DNA of 64,000 bases, taken from the NCBI GenBank assembly GCA_016717325.1, contig JADKFV010000005.1:1-64000 (forward strand). The letters run 5' to 3'. Numbering within the stretch: the stretch's first letter is position 1; each line of letters begins with the position of its first letter. A model generated the notes under the pieces. The model made no database searches. It was not told the DNA's origin and saw only the letters and a list, made by a program, of their open reading frames with translations. Positions 50,900-59,138 of the stretch are shown here, in pieces. A program made the position numbers and the translations under genes. This stretch comes from Bacteroidota bacterium. GTDB taxonomy: Bacteria; Bacteroidota; Bacteroidia; AKYH767-A; OLB10.

Positions 50900-51895
50900 T
50901 TAATTGTGGGCTTTTTCGCCTAATAGTTTTTGCATTTTAATGTCCATTTTCAATGCCTTTTGTTCGAGATAATGATTGGCCGAAATAACAGAATGGCGGT
51001 CAATTTTTCGTGGCCCTTCAATTGTCCAATCGGTAATATTTTTTTTATCAAACCGGCAAGTGTTACATATCCATCCGGGTTTGCCGTCTGCTACGTCTTC
51101 AACTTCGCCATAAGTATCTTTACATGCTGTTACACGCAATACCTCGTTGCCCGATTCCCAAAGAGTAACTTTGCCACAACACTTATCACAATCACGATGT
51201 GCATTAACAGGTTTGGTAAACCACACACGCGATTTAAAGCGAAAAGTTTTATCAGTTAGCGCACCTACAGGACACACATCAATCATGTTGCCACTCATCT
51301 CATTGTCAACAGCATTTTGAATGTAGGTAGAAATTTCGGCAACATCGCCACGGCCTATAACACCATGCACACGGCCGGGACAAAGTTGGTCGGCCACTTT
51401 TACACAACGGTAACAAAGTATGCAGCGGTTCATGTGCAACTTTATATTATCGCCTATATCCATTACAGGAAAGGTTCTACGTTTAAATTCGTAACGTGTT
51501 CCAGCCTTGCCATGTTCGTATCCCAAATCTTGCAAATGACACTCACCAGCCTGATCGCAAACGGGGCAATCGAGAGGATGATTGATTAATAAAAATTCAA
51601 CAACTCCTGCACGTGCTTCCATAATTTCGGGCGAGGTGATGTTTTCTACAACCATGCCATCCATTATTGTTTGCCTGCACGATGGCACAGGTTTAGGCAT
51701 TGGCCGAGGGTCTTTGTCGCTGCCTTTGCTCACTTTTACTATGCATGTACGGCAATAACCACCACTGGTTTTGAGCTTGCTGTAAAAGCACATTGCAGGA
51801 GGAACTATTGCTCCGCCTATCTTTCGGGCTGCCTCAAGTATTGTAGTGCCATCAGGAACTTCAATTGTATGTCCGTCTATTGTTACTTTTGCCAT
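50900..51895 (-). CDS. nuoG: NADH-quinone oxidoreductase subunit G, short form
   Basis: A 331-residue iron-sulfur subunit. Residues 1-80 are a 2Fe-2S ferredoxin domain (CFYSKLKTSGGYCRTC then CR). Next come the cluster N5 ligands (CPVCDQAGECHLQD, with a histidine before) and a 4Fe-4S domain (CILCYRCVKVADQLCPG, DVCPVGALTD), then CDKCC and CNTC cysteines near the end. The large molybdopterin-like C-terminal domain of proteobacterial NuoG (about 900 residues in total) is absent; this short form is usual in Bacteroidota, so it is not a truncation. Confidence 0.92.
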   Translation of the reverse strand: MAKVTIDGHTIEVPDGTTILEAARKIGGAIVPPAMCFYSKLKTSGGYCRTCIVKVSKGSDKDPRPMPKPVPSCRQTIMDGMVVENITSPEIMEARAGVVEFLLINHPLDCPVCDQAGECHLQDLGYEHGKAGTRYEFKRRTFPVMDIGDNIKLHMNRCILCYRCVKVADQLCPGRVHGVIGRGDVAEISTYIQNAVDNEMSGNMIDVCPVGALTDKTFRFKSRVWFTKPVNAHRDCDKCCGKVTLWESGNEVLRVTACKDTYGEVEDVADGKPGWICNTCRFDKKNITDWTIEGPRKIDRHSVISANHYLEQKALKMDIKMQKLLGEKAHN

Positions 51896-51904
51896 AGCGT
51901 ATTA

Positions 51905-52237
51905 TTATTCTAATTCTAAGCAACCTAAAGTTTTGTCATTGTGCAAATGTTCAATCGCTTTTTGGTTTTCAATAATTATTTTCAATATATTTTTCGTAGA
52001 AGTATTTCCGCATTTCAACCAAACTATTTTTGGCGGAAAGCCTTTTAATAACATCATCTCAAAAAAATCAGCATCTTGAGTAACAATGGTGAAATTGTTT
52101 TCAAATGCAAACTCTCTTATTTTTGTATCGGTTTCTTTTTCAAGATTAAAATTTGAAATATGTGCAGTGCCGGAAAATATTTTATCTAAGTCCAAAATTA
52201 ATTTCCTCGAAATGTTTTGGTCTAGAAGTAATTTCAC
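51905..52237 (-). CDS. DUF5615 PIN-like protein, probable toxin
   Basis: A 110-residue protein with Asp6 in KLLLDQNIS and an acidic cluster TIVTQDADFFEM (Asp55, Asp57), the pattern of DUF5615 PIN-like RNases. Its start overlaps the stop of the DUF433 gene by four bases, the usual toxin-antitoxin arrangement with the antitoxin first. It probably cleaves RNA when unbound; this is inference from the fold. The pair lies between nuoF and nuoG on the same strand, hence in the middle of the complex I operon. Confidence 0.85.
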   Translation of the reverse strand: MKLLLDQNISRKLILDLDKIFSGTAHISNFNLEKETDTKIREFAFENNFTIVTQDADFFEMMLLKGFPPKIVWLKCGNTSTKNILKIIIENQKAIEHLHNDKTLGCLELE

Positions 52238-52467
52238 GATGCTTGATGAATTACTTTTTGTTCACGGTCTGCAGCATAATGTAAACAAGCATAAATATCT
52301 TCTTTTGTCAATTCAGGAAAATCTGTAATTATTTCGTCCGTTGACATGCCTGAAGCCAACCAGGATAAAACATCATAAACTGTGATGCGCATACCTCGAA
52401 TACAAGGTTTGCCGCCTCTCATCAACTCGTTAATCGTTAGCACATTTCTGTAATCTACTTCCTTCAT
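52234..52467 (-). CDS. DUF433 protein, probable antitoxin
   Basis: A 77-residue protein of the DUF433 family, with GGKPCIRGMRITVYDVLSWL (residues 18-37) and a helix-turn-helix-like MSTDEIITDFPELTKEDIYA. These are typical antitoxin partners of DUF5615 PIN-like toxins and probably also bind their own promoter. Overlap with the next gene supports co-translation. It sits about 117 bases after nuoF and could use its own promoter or the nuo one. Confidence 0.85.
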   Translation of the reverse strand: MKEVDYRNVLTINELMRGGKPCIRGMRITVYDVLSWLASGMSTDEIITDFPELTKEDIYACLHYAADREQKVIHQAS

Positions 52468-52583
52468 TTTGCTTATTAAATCTAAAAAAATTATTGTCGA
52501 TAAATCGAAGTAAAAGTCCTAATTTTTGCATCAGATTCATATTTTATTTTTAACTTATTCCTTTTGACTTTTCTCTTATTTTT

Positions 52584-53919
52584 TTAACTTATTTCTAAAT
52601 TATGTAAACGATAGTAATGCTTCACATCCTTAGCGCCATGATTGCGCACATAGTCTTCGAATTCGCTGCGGAAATGCCTGATAGCTGCTGCCACAGGCCA
52701 TGCTGCTGCTTCGCCAAGTGGGCATATAGTTTTACCTTCTATTTTGCTTTGAATATCCCATAGCAAATCGATGTCTTTCATTTCGCCATGTCCATCTAAT
52801 ATTTTGTGAAGTATTTTTTCCATCCATCCGGTTCCTTCTCTGCAGGGTGAACATTGTCCGCAACTTTCATGATGATAGAAACGTGTGAAAGTGTAAAGAT
52901 TTTTTACAACGCTCGTATCTTCATCCATCACTATAAATCCGCCCGACCCCAACATGGTTCCTGTTACAAATCCTCCATCGGCAAGCGATTCGTAAGTCAT
53001 CAAACGAGGTTCACCGGCTGCAGTTTTTAAAATTAAATTTGCCGGTAATATAGGTACAGATGAGCCTCCGGCAACTACGGCCTTTAAACTTTTGCCGTTG
53101 CTAATGCCACCACAATATTCATCGCTATAAATAAAATCTTCAACTGTAATTCCTAATTCTATTTCATATACACCAGGTTTATTGATATGGCCCGATGCCG
53201 ATATGAGTTTTGTACCGGTCGATTTTCCCACTCCTATTTTAGCATATTCATCTCCAGTCATTTCAATAATAGGAACAACAGCAGCAATTGTTTCAACATT
53301 ATTTACAACTGTAGGACAATCCCAAACGCCTTTTACCGCAGGGAACGGAGGTTTTATACGAGGGTTGCCACGTTTGCCTTCGAGAGATTCTATCAATGCC
53401 GTTTCTTCACCACAAATATAAGCACCTCCACCGCAATGCACGTGTATATCCAAATCGTAGCCGGAGCCAAGAATATTTTTCCTAACAAACCTGCATCATA
53501 TGCTTCGTCAATTGCTTTTGTAAAATATGAAATGCCACCATCATTTCGCCACGAATATAAATGTATGATGTATTGGCACCTAATGCGTAACTCGAAATTA
53601 TCATTCCTTCAAGAAGAATATGTGGAATGTGCTCCATGAGATAACGGTCTTTAAAAGTTCCCGGTTCGCTTTCATCGGCATTTACAACAAGATAGCGAGG
53701 AACACCCGGAGGCTTGGCAATAAAACTCCATTTCATGCCCGTTGGAAATCCGGCACCACCTCGGCCACGAAGCCCCGATTTTTGAACCTCGGTTACTATT
53801 TCTTCGGGTTTCATTTGCAGGGCTTTTTTCAAAGTTTCGTAACCTTGATTTGCACGATATCCTTCCAGTGACTGGATCCCCGGTTTATCAATATTTTTTA
53901 GAAGTAATTTTTTTGCCAT
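52584..53919 (-). CDS. nuoF: NADH-quinone oxidoreductase subunit F (frameshifted)
   Basis: The true start is the ATG at 53919 (MAKKLLLKNIDKPG); a longer open frame reaching 54114 runs through repeat DNA and is not the real N terminus. Two one-base losses in A runs, near 53511-53517 and 53471-53481, split the frame; restoring both gives QKAIDEAYDAGLLGKNILG and a 445-residue protein, the normal length. GRGGAGFPTGMKW and GGGAYICGEETALIESLEG are the FMN/NADH-binding segments; ESCGQCSPCREGTGW plus the later TICPLGE cysteine bind cluster N3. NuoF takes electrons from NADH. Complex I would not work without it, so errors are more likely than real mutations. Confidence 0.9.
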
Positions 53920-53970
53920 ATCATTTTTTTTGCCACTATTTTTTTCATCTTCCTTTTGCCACCATTTTTT

Positions 53971-54414
53971 GCCGCTAAATTCACGAAAGAACATAAATTT
54001 CTTTTTAGTGCTTTCGTGTTTTCGATGACTGTTATTTTTGCAACAAAATTCACCAAAGAACACAAATTTCTTTTTAGTGCTTTTCGTGTATTTCGTGGCG
54101 ATTATTTTTTGCAACTAAATTCACGAAAGAACATAAATTTCTTTTTAGTGCTTTCGTGTTTTCGATGACTGTTATTTTTGCCACAAAATTCACCAAAGAA
54201 CACAAATTTCTTTTTAGTGCTTTTCGTGTATTTCGTGGCGATTATTTTTCGCCACTAAATTCACGAAAGAACATAAATTTCTTTTTAGTGCTTTTCGTGT
54301 ATTTCGTGGCTATTATTTTTTGCCACTAAATTCACGAAAGAACATAAATTTCTTTTTAGTGCTTTCGTGTTTTCGATGACTGTTATTTTTGCCACTAAAT
54401 TCACTAAAGAACAT
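53971..54414. repeat. Palindromic tandem array of 69/71-base units
   Basis: Six full units start at 53971, 54040, 54111, 54180, 54251 and 54322, and a partial one at 54391. Two unit types alternate as A-B-A-B-B-A (69 or 71 bases). Each has GCCACTAAATTCACGAAA on the left and, in B, TTTTCGTGTATTTCGTGGC on the right, which are near-perfect reverse complements, so each unit folds into a hairpin. Between them is a conserved AATTTCTTTTTAGTGC. No unit spacing or cas gene suggests CRISPR. A degenerate half-unit (CTTTTTCGTGTTTTTAGTG) lies at about 54905-54930, on the other side of the GxxExxY gene. Confidence 0.9.
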
Positions 54415-54422
54415 TATAGAAT

Positions 54423-54824
54423 TTATAACACTATTCTTTTTACTTTTAAAATGTCCTCACCAAAATTTATTATTAGTCCTAATCTTAATTTCGACACTGC
54501 AAGATAATTTATAACTTGAGTATAATGCGCATCAACTATTTCACCTTGTGCTTTTATTTCTATCATGATTTTATCATCATAAACAAAATCGGCAAAAAAA
54601 GAATGATTAAGCTTTTCACCCTTGTAAATTATATCAAATTGCTTTTCTCTTTCATAAAATAAATTCGCCTTTTTTAATTCTATTTCTACTGCATCCTTAT
54701 ATATAATTTCTAAAAAGCCTCTGCCTAATATTTTATGAACCTCAATACAAATTCCTATGAACTTAAAAGATTCTTCCTTAAAAATTAAACCCGGAGATTC
54801 ATAATTTTCAAAAGTGTCATCCAT
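54423..54824 (-). CDS. GxxExxY protein
   Basis: A 133-residue protein of the GxxExxY family, named for Gly36-x2-Glu39-x2-Tyr42 (GRGFLEIIYKDA). Further conserved parts are FFADFVYDDKIMIEIKA, which resembles the D...E-x-K core of PD-(D/E)XK nucleases, and a NYLAVSKLRLGLIINFG tail. Function in the family is unknown. It lies between nuoE and nuoF, bounded on one side by the 69/71-base array and on the other by a degenerate copy of it, so it probably arrived with the repeats. Confidence 0.87.
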   Translation of the reverse strand: MDDTFENYESPGLIFKEESFKFIGICIEVHKILGRGFLEIIYKDAVEIELKKANLFYEREKQFDIIYKGEKLNHSFFADFVYDDKIMIEIKAQGEIVDAHYTQVINYLAVSKLRLGLIINFGEDILKVKRIVL

Positions 54825-54937
54825 AGTTTTCTTTTTAATTGAGTAATTAATTTATAGCGATTTTCATTTTTTTCTGATACCGACTAAAAATATCCATCAT
54901 TTCCTTTTTCGTGTTTTTAGTGTCTTCAGTGGCAAAC

Positions 54938-55477
54938 TTAATTTTTTATTTTTTCTTTTTCCCAATGTGTTCTTCTTACATCTGCCGATTTGCATTCATG
55001 CAGTATGCCATCTACTTTTTCCAACGTAAGATTTTCGTGATATGTTTCACCAATTTGCATCATTGGTGCGGTACCACAGCTTGCCAGACATTCTACTGTT
55101 TTTAAAGTGAACATTCCATCGGCAGTGGTTTGCCCTTCTTTTATATTTAATTTGTTTTCAATATACCTTACAATGTCTTCGGCACCCAATAGCCAACATG
55201 GTCCTGTGCGGCAAACTTCTATCAGGCATTTACCTACAGGTTTTAAATTGAACATGCTGTAAAAGGATGCTACCTCGTATACTTCTATAGATTGTATTTT
55301 CAACAACGAAGCGACATAATCCATAACGGGTGCACTAAGCCATCCATCAAACTCAGCTTGTGCTAAGTGCAAAACCGGAATAATGGCCGACTTTTGTCTG
55401 CCTTCGGGGTAACGTTTAATTATCCTATGCACTAATGCCAGTGCCTCGTCCGAAAATTTTATCGTTTGATTATTCAT
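54938..55477 (-). CDS. nuoE: NADH-quinone oxidoreductase subunit E
   Basis: A 179-residue thioredoxin-like 2Fe-2S subunit. The four cysteines of cluster N1a are seen in VCRTGPC (pattern CxxxxC) and VECLASCGTAP (CxxxC). The helical N-terminal domain (IKRYPEGRQKSAIIPVLHLAQ) is typical. It pairs with NuoF in the NADH dehydrogenase module. Downstream on its strand is the GxxExxY gene rather than nuoF. Confidence 0.93.
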   Translation of the reverse strand: MNNQTIKFSDEALALVHRIIKRYPEGRQKSAIIPVLHLAQAEFDGWLSAPVMDYVASLLKIQSIEVYEVASFYSMFNLKPVGKCLIEVCRTGPCWLLGAEDIVRYIENKLNIKEGQTTADGMFTLKTVECLASCGTAPMMQIGETYHENLTLEKVDGILHECKSADVRRTHWEKEKIKN

Positions 55478-55520
55478 TTATTTTATTTTTCAAAAACTTA
55501 ATTAGTATTTCCGATTGTTT

Positions 55521-55863
55521 TTATGCTTCTGCAGCCTCTTCTTTTGTCGGTGTAACTTCAGCATCTGGATACCTAATTTCAACATTAAATTTTTCAAAAA
55601 TTTCTATCGTATCAAATAGATTTTCTGAAAAAAATGATTGACTTTTTAATTGTGAAAGTAGTGCCTGCAGGTCATGTGTTTTTTTTAAATCGAATTTCTA
55701 ATTTTATTAAACATGCTTTAATTATTTTTTCGCAAGATTGATGACAAAGGAATACAACAATATTTAAAAAATCACTTTCATTTTTGAACAACGCTGTTGC
55801 CGCATTAAAATCTGTTTCTGCAAATTTAACCCATTCATTATATAATGATTTATTGTTTTGCAT
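55521..55863 (-). CDS. HEPN-domain protein, probable toxin (frame broken in the catalytic motif)
   Basis: The frame begins MQNNKSLYNEWVKFAETDFN, overlapping the end of the nucleotidyltransferase gene. As written it ends at residue 63 (EIRFKKNT, stop at 55672). Removing one A from the eight-A run at 55679-55687 continues it to KTHDLQALLSQL and a stop at 55521, giving 113 residues, the usual HEPN length. The repaired Arg58-F-K-K-T-His63 is the Rx4H ribonuclease motif of HEPN toxins, which the shift destroys. VFLCHQSCEKIIKA is the conserved second helix. Whether this is a sequence error or an inactivated toxin cannot be told from this window. Confidence 0.78.
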
Positions 55864-56167
55864 ATATAGTTTTACCTTCGCTTACAATTCTTGTTATAAA
55901 TGCCATTGATGCATCTTTCCAATTGTCAATTTCTTCAGGAGTGTAGATAACAATATCCATTGGAAAATCAAAATCACGCAATGCTTTTCGTAATGGCAGT
56001 CGTCTTTCTTTTCTTGGAATATTGGTTTTGTGAATAACAAGTATATCTAAATCACTATCCTCATTCGCAGTATCATTACAATATGAGCCAAACAAAATAA
56101 TTTTTTCGGGATGGAGAAAATCTACTATCCTGTTTTTTACTGCATCAATATTTTGTTGTGAAATCAT
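55850..56167 (-). CDS. MNT-type minimal nucleotidyltransferase, probable antitoxin
   Basis: A 105-residue nucleotidyltransferase-fold protein. The active site is Gly27-Ser28 (LFGSYCND) and, ten residues on, Asp39-x-Asp41 (SDLDILVI), the GSx10DxD pattern. Proteins of this kind pair with HEPN toxins and, in the well-studied MntA-HepT systems, inactivate them by adenylylating the toxin. The next gene is a HEPN protein overlapping by 14 bases. It follows nuoD by 40 bases, inside the nuo operon. Confidence 0.87.
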   Translation of the reverse strand: MISQQNIDAVKNRIVDFLHPEKIILFGSYCNDTANEDSDLDILVIHKTNIPRKERRLPLRKALRDFDFPMDIVIYTPEEIDNWKDASMAFITRIVSEGKTIYAKQ

Positions 56168-56207
56168 TTTCCTCTTCGAATTTCTACTTTTTTGATATAC
56201 ATTTTAA

Positions 56208-57410
56208 CTACGCATCTAACTCTCCCGCTATCACATTCATGCTACTCATAGTTAGTATAGCATCGCTAAGCATGGTACCTTTTATCATTTCGGGATATGC
56301 CTGATAATAAATATAACAAGGCCTGCGAAAATGTAAACGGTAAGGAGTACGTCCGCCATCACTTACAAGATAAAAACCCAATTCACCGTTACCACCTTCT
56401 ACTGCATGATAAACCTCGCCTTTTGGTATATCCATTTCGCCCATCACAATTTTGAAATGATATATCAATGCTTCCATATTATTGTACACATCTTCTTTGG
56501 GCGGCAGATAAAAATCGGGAACATTGCCATGATACGTAGTTTTATCTTCAAGATTTTTCAATTTCGCCAAGGCTTGTTTTATGATGCTCATGCTTTCCCA
56601 CATTTCGCGCTCGCGCACCATAAAGCGATCGTAAGTATCGCCTTGTGTACCAACAGGAATAATGAAATCGAATTCTTCGTAAGAGCAGTAAGGATCCATT
56701 ACACGTACATCGTAATCCACACCGGCTGCACGTAGGTTGGGTCCGGTAAAACTATATTCCAAGGCTCGTTCGGCAGATATAGGGCCGCAATTAATTGTGC
56801 GATCCATAAAGATACGGTTCCGTTCCACCAGGTTTTCAAATTCCTTTAGCCCTCGCGGCAAGTCAATCAGCAATGCATCAAGTTTATCCCATGCATCCTG
56901 CGGAAAATCGCGCTCGAATCCACCAATACGGCCAATGTTTGTTGTAAGGCGGGCACCACAAATGGCTTCATATATTTCGTATATTTTTTCTCGGTGTTGA
57001 AACACATAAAGAAAACCTGTCATGGCTCCTGTGTCAACAGCCACTACGGAGTTACAAACTAAATGGTCGGCAATACGGGCAAGTTCCATAATAATGATGC
57101 GCATATACTGCACCCTTTTAGGAATTTCTATTCCGGCCAGTTTTTCAACGGTCATATGCCAGCCTATATTATTGATGGGCGATGAGCAATAGTTTAATCT
57201 ATCAGTTATAGGAGTAATTTGATTGTAAGGGCGGTGTTCAGCCAATTTTTCGAAAGCACGATGAATGTAACCAATCGTAGGCTGTGCGTCCATAATTATT
57301 TCGCCATCCATCTTCAATACATTCTGAAATATACCATGTGTTGCCGGGTGCGTTGGCCCCAGGTTTAAAGTGGTGTATTCAGGTTTCGATATTTCTGCCT
57401 GTATCTTCAT
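56208..57410 (-). CDS. nuoD: NADH-quinone oxidoreductase subunit D
   Basis: A 400-residue 49-kDa-type subunit that lines the quinone pocket. Conserved pieces include LNLGPTHPATHGIFQ (the quinone-contacting histidine loop), HRAFEKLAEHRPYNQ, LNYCSSPINNIGW and the C-terminal DAILTMSSMNVIAGELD. It is followed by the MNT/HEPN pair rather than by nuoE. A 395-base repeat-filled spacer precedes it. Confidence 0.95.
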   Translation of the reverse strand: MKIQAEISKPEYTTLNLGPTHPATHGIFQNVLKMDGEIIMDAQPTIGYIHRAFEKLAEHRPYNQITPITDRLNYCSSPINNIGWHMTVEKLAGIEIPKRVQYMRIIIMELARIADHLVCNSVVAVDTGAMTGFLYVFQHREKIYEIYEAICGARLTTNIGRIGGFERDFPQDAWDKLDALLIDLPRGLKEFENLVERNRIFMDRTINCGPISAERALEYSFTGPNLRAAGVDYDVRVMDPYCSYEEFDFIIPVGTQGDTYDRFMVREREMWESMSIIKQALAKLKNLEDKTTYHGNVPDFYLPPKEDVYNNMEALIYHFKIVMGEMDIPKGEVYHAVEGGNGELGFYLVSDGGRTPYRLHFRRPCYIYYQAYPEMIKGTMLSDAILTMSSMNVIAGELDA

Positions 57411-57427
57411 ATAAATAGTTAATTCAA

Positions 57428-57561
57428 GTTTTTAGTTTTTAGTTCTTAGTTCTTAGTTTTTTGTTCTTGGTTTTTAGTTTTTAGTTCTTAGTTTTTAGTT
57501 CTTAGTTTTTAGTTCTTAGTTTTTAGTTTTTTGTTCTTAGTTTTTAGTTCTTAGTTTTTAG
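57428..57561. repeat. Low-complexity TTTTTAGTTCTTAG tract
   Basis: About 134 bases made of alternating TTTTTAGTT and CTTAGTT words, an imperfect short tandem repeat in the spacer between nuoC and nuoD. Such tracts change length easily. On the coding strand it reads as CTAAGAACTAAAAAC repeats. Confidence 0.8.
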
Positions 57562-57589
57562 TACAAAATAAACAGACTGAGGTCTTAAC

Positions 57590-57800
57590 ATTTCAACTCG
57601 CAAACGAAACTAAGAACTATGAACATGGCGCATCGCAAACGAAACTAAGAATGCCGACACTTCGGTCGGCATCCCGACCGAAGTGTCGGGACTATGAACA
57701 TGGCGCATCGCAAACGAAACTAAGAATGCCGACACTTCGGTCGGCATCCCGACCGAAGTGTCGGGACTATGAACATGCAGCACCGCAAACGTAACTAAGA
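57590..57800. repeat. Duplicated 75-base unit with hairpins, nuoC-nuoD spacer
   Basis: A 75-base unit (beginning GAACATGGCGCATCGCAAAC) occurs exactly twice, at about 57621 and 57696, followed by a partial third. Each contains two hairpins: ATGCCGAC/GTCGGCAT (57651-57672 and 57726-57747) and CCCGACCGAAGTGTCGGG (57673-57690 and 57748-57765), joined by ACTAAGAAC words shared with the 8.0 and 49 kb repeats. Confidence 0.85.
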
Positions 57801-57805
57801 ACTAA

Positions 57806-58303
57806 TTACCGCCCAAACATCTTATCGTCCTTATCCATGCGTGTAGGATCTTCGAGAGGATATTCCTTTCTCAAGGGCCAACCTTCGAGTGAATCCATGT
57901 TAAGAATTCTGCGCAAATCGGGGTGACCGGCAAAATGAAATCCAAAGAAATCATAAGCCTCGCGCTCCATCCAGTTTGCAGCAGCAAATATATCAACCAA
58001 CGATTTAAAGTGCGGTTGTTCTTCGTTCGAAAAACATTTTATCCGCAATCGTAAATTAGCAGGTAAATTATGCAAGTGATAAACCATCCCAAATTTTTGT
58101 TCGCCATCGGGAAAGTGCATACCATTTGCACTTGTAAGAAATGCAAAACCCTCATTGTTCTTTAGATGCAACATTATATCGTGCAACGCTTCGCGCTTTA
58201 TGGTAATAGCCAATATATCATAATGCAATTGAGAGTCGAGAATTTTGTCGCCAAACATTTCTTGCAATTGAGGAACAAAGGTTTCTGCCGAAGGGGTATT
58301 CAT
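57806..58303 (-). CDS. nuoC: NADH-quinone oxidoreductase subunit C
   Basis: A 165-residue 30-kDa-type subunit. Diagnostic segments are the DIFAAANWMEREAYDFFG helix and FHFAGHPDLRRILN loop, then EGWPLRKEYPL at the C terminus. It is separate from NuoD, not fused. It begins 45 bases after nuoB. Confidence 0.95.
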   Translation of the reverse strand: MNTPSAETFVPQLQEMFGDKILDSQLHYDILAITIKREALHDIMLHLKNNEGFAFLTSANGMHFPDGEQKFGMVYHLHNLPANLRLRIKCFSNEEQPHFKSLVDIFAAANWMEREAYDFFGFHFAGHPDLRRILNMDSLEGWPLRKEYPLEDPTRMDKDDKMFGR

Positions 58304-58348
58304 TTAAGGTGATTTGTTTTATTGATGTGTTTAAAACTACACAATTTA

Positions 58349-58882
58349 TTATTCTATATTGTACGAGGCCATTAAAGCTTTATACTCCGGAGACTCACGC
58401 CTGCGAAGGCTTTCGTTTTCGACCAGCTTTTGAATTTGAAGCACTCCATCTAATATTTGCTCGGGGCGGGGTGGGCAACCTGGTACGTATACATCTACCG
58501 GTATAATCCTGTCTATGCCCTGCAGTACGCTGTATGTATCGAAAATGCCTCCTGTACTGGCACAAGCACCCACACTAAGCACCCAACGGGGTTCAGCCAT
58601 TTGCTCGTAAACCTGACGTAGAACCGGTCCCATTTTTTTAGAAATGGTTCCCATTACCATAAGCATATCGGCCTGACGTGGAGAGAAACTTAGGCGCTCG
58701 CAACCAAACCTGCCAAAATCATAGTGCGATGCCATGGTTGCCATAAACTCGATACCACAACATGATGTAGCAAAAGGCAAAGGCCACAAAGAATTTTTGC
58801 GCGCCATACCAACAAGCAAGTCAAGTTTCGAAGCCATAAACCCCGGTCCTTCGTAACTCTCTATTTTATTATCGTTCGACAT
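58349..58882 (-). CDS. nuoB: NADH-quinone oxidoreductase subunit B
   Basis: A 177-residue subunit that binds cluster N2, the last electron carrier before quinone. The four cysteine ligands are seen as the adjacent pair in ATSCCGIEF, then GACASTGG and PGCPPRPE. The loop VWGPL is replaced by LWPLPFAT, as common in this subunit. It follows nuoA by 256 bases of spacer with repeats. Confidence 0.95.
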   Translation of the reverse strand: MSNDNKIESYEGPGFMASKLDLLVGMARKNSLWPLPFATSCCGIEFMATMASHYDFGRFGCERLSFSPRQADMLMVMGTISKKMGPVLRQVYEQMAEPRWVLSVGACASTGGIFDTYSVLQGIDRIIPVDVYVPGCPPRPEQILDGVLQIQKLVENESLRRRESPEYKALMASYNIE

Positions 58883-59138
58883 TTTTTATTTTTTAATTTA
58901 ATGTACCCCGACACTTCGGTCGGGGCAGGCCCCTACAAGGGACTTTTACACAATGCGATTTTCATTTATATGCGATTCTCGATTTTTACAATTCGTATAA
59001 CCATTGAACTCTGTAACTATTAAAATCTATTATTATTAAACTATAAACCTTAAACTTCAAAAGTCAAACTTGAAACTTCAAACTTCAAACTTCAAACTTC
59101 AAACTTGGCACTTCAAACTTGAAACTTCAAACTAACTC
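58883..59138. repeat. Spacer between nuoA and nuoB with hairpin and tandem repeats
   Basis: CCCCGAC/GTCGGGG around ACTTCG forms a hairpin at 58906-58925, of the same kind as those in the nuoC-nuoD spacer. It is followed by CCCCTACAAGGGACTTTTAC, similar to part of the REP-like element near 40 kb. From 59047 to 59131 the DNA is an imperfect tandem repeat of AAACTTCAAACTTC words. Confidence 0.7.

Noticed and set aside
50900..51895. Truncated nuoG
   Set aside because: A NuoG of about 330 residues without the molybdopterin-like domain is normal for Bacteroidota, and all cluster ligands are present.
53920..54114. N-terminal extension of nuoF (open to 54114)
   Set aside because: The extension is translated tandem-repeat DNA; the family start MAKKLLLKNIDKPG at 53919 fits the NuoF length.
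53971..54414. Possible CRISPR array
   Set aside because: The units abut each other with no unique spacers, each unit is itself a hairpin, and no cas gene is near.
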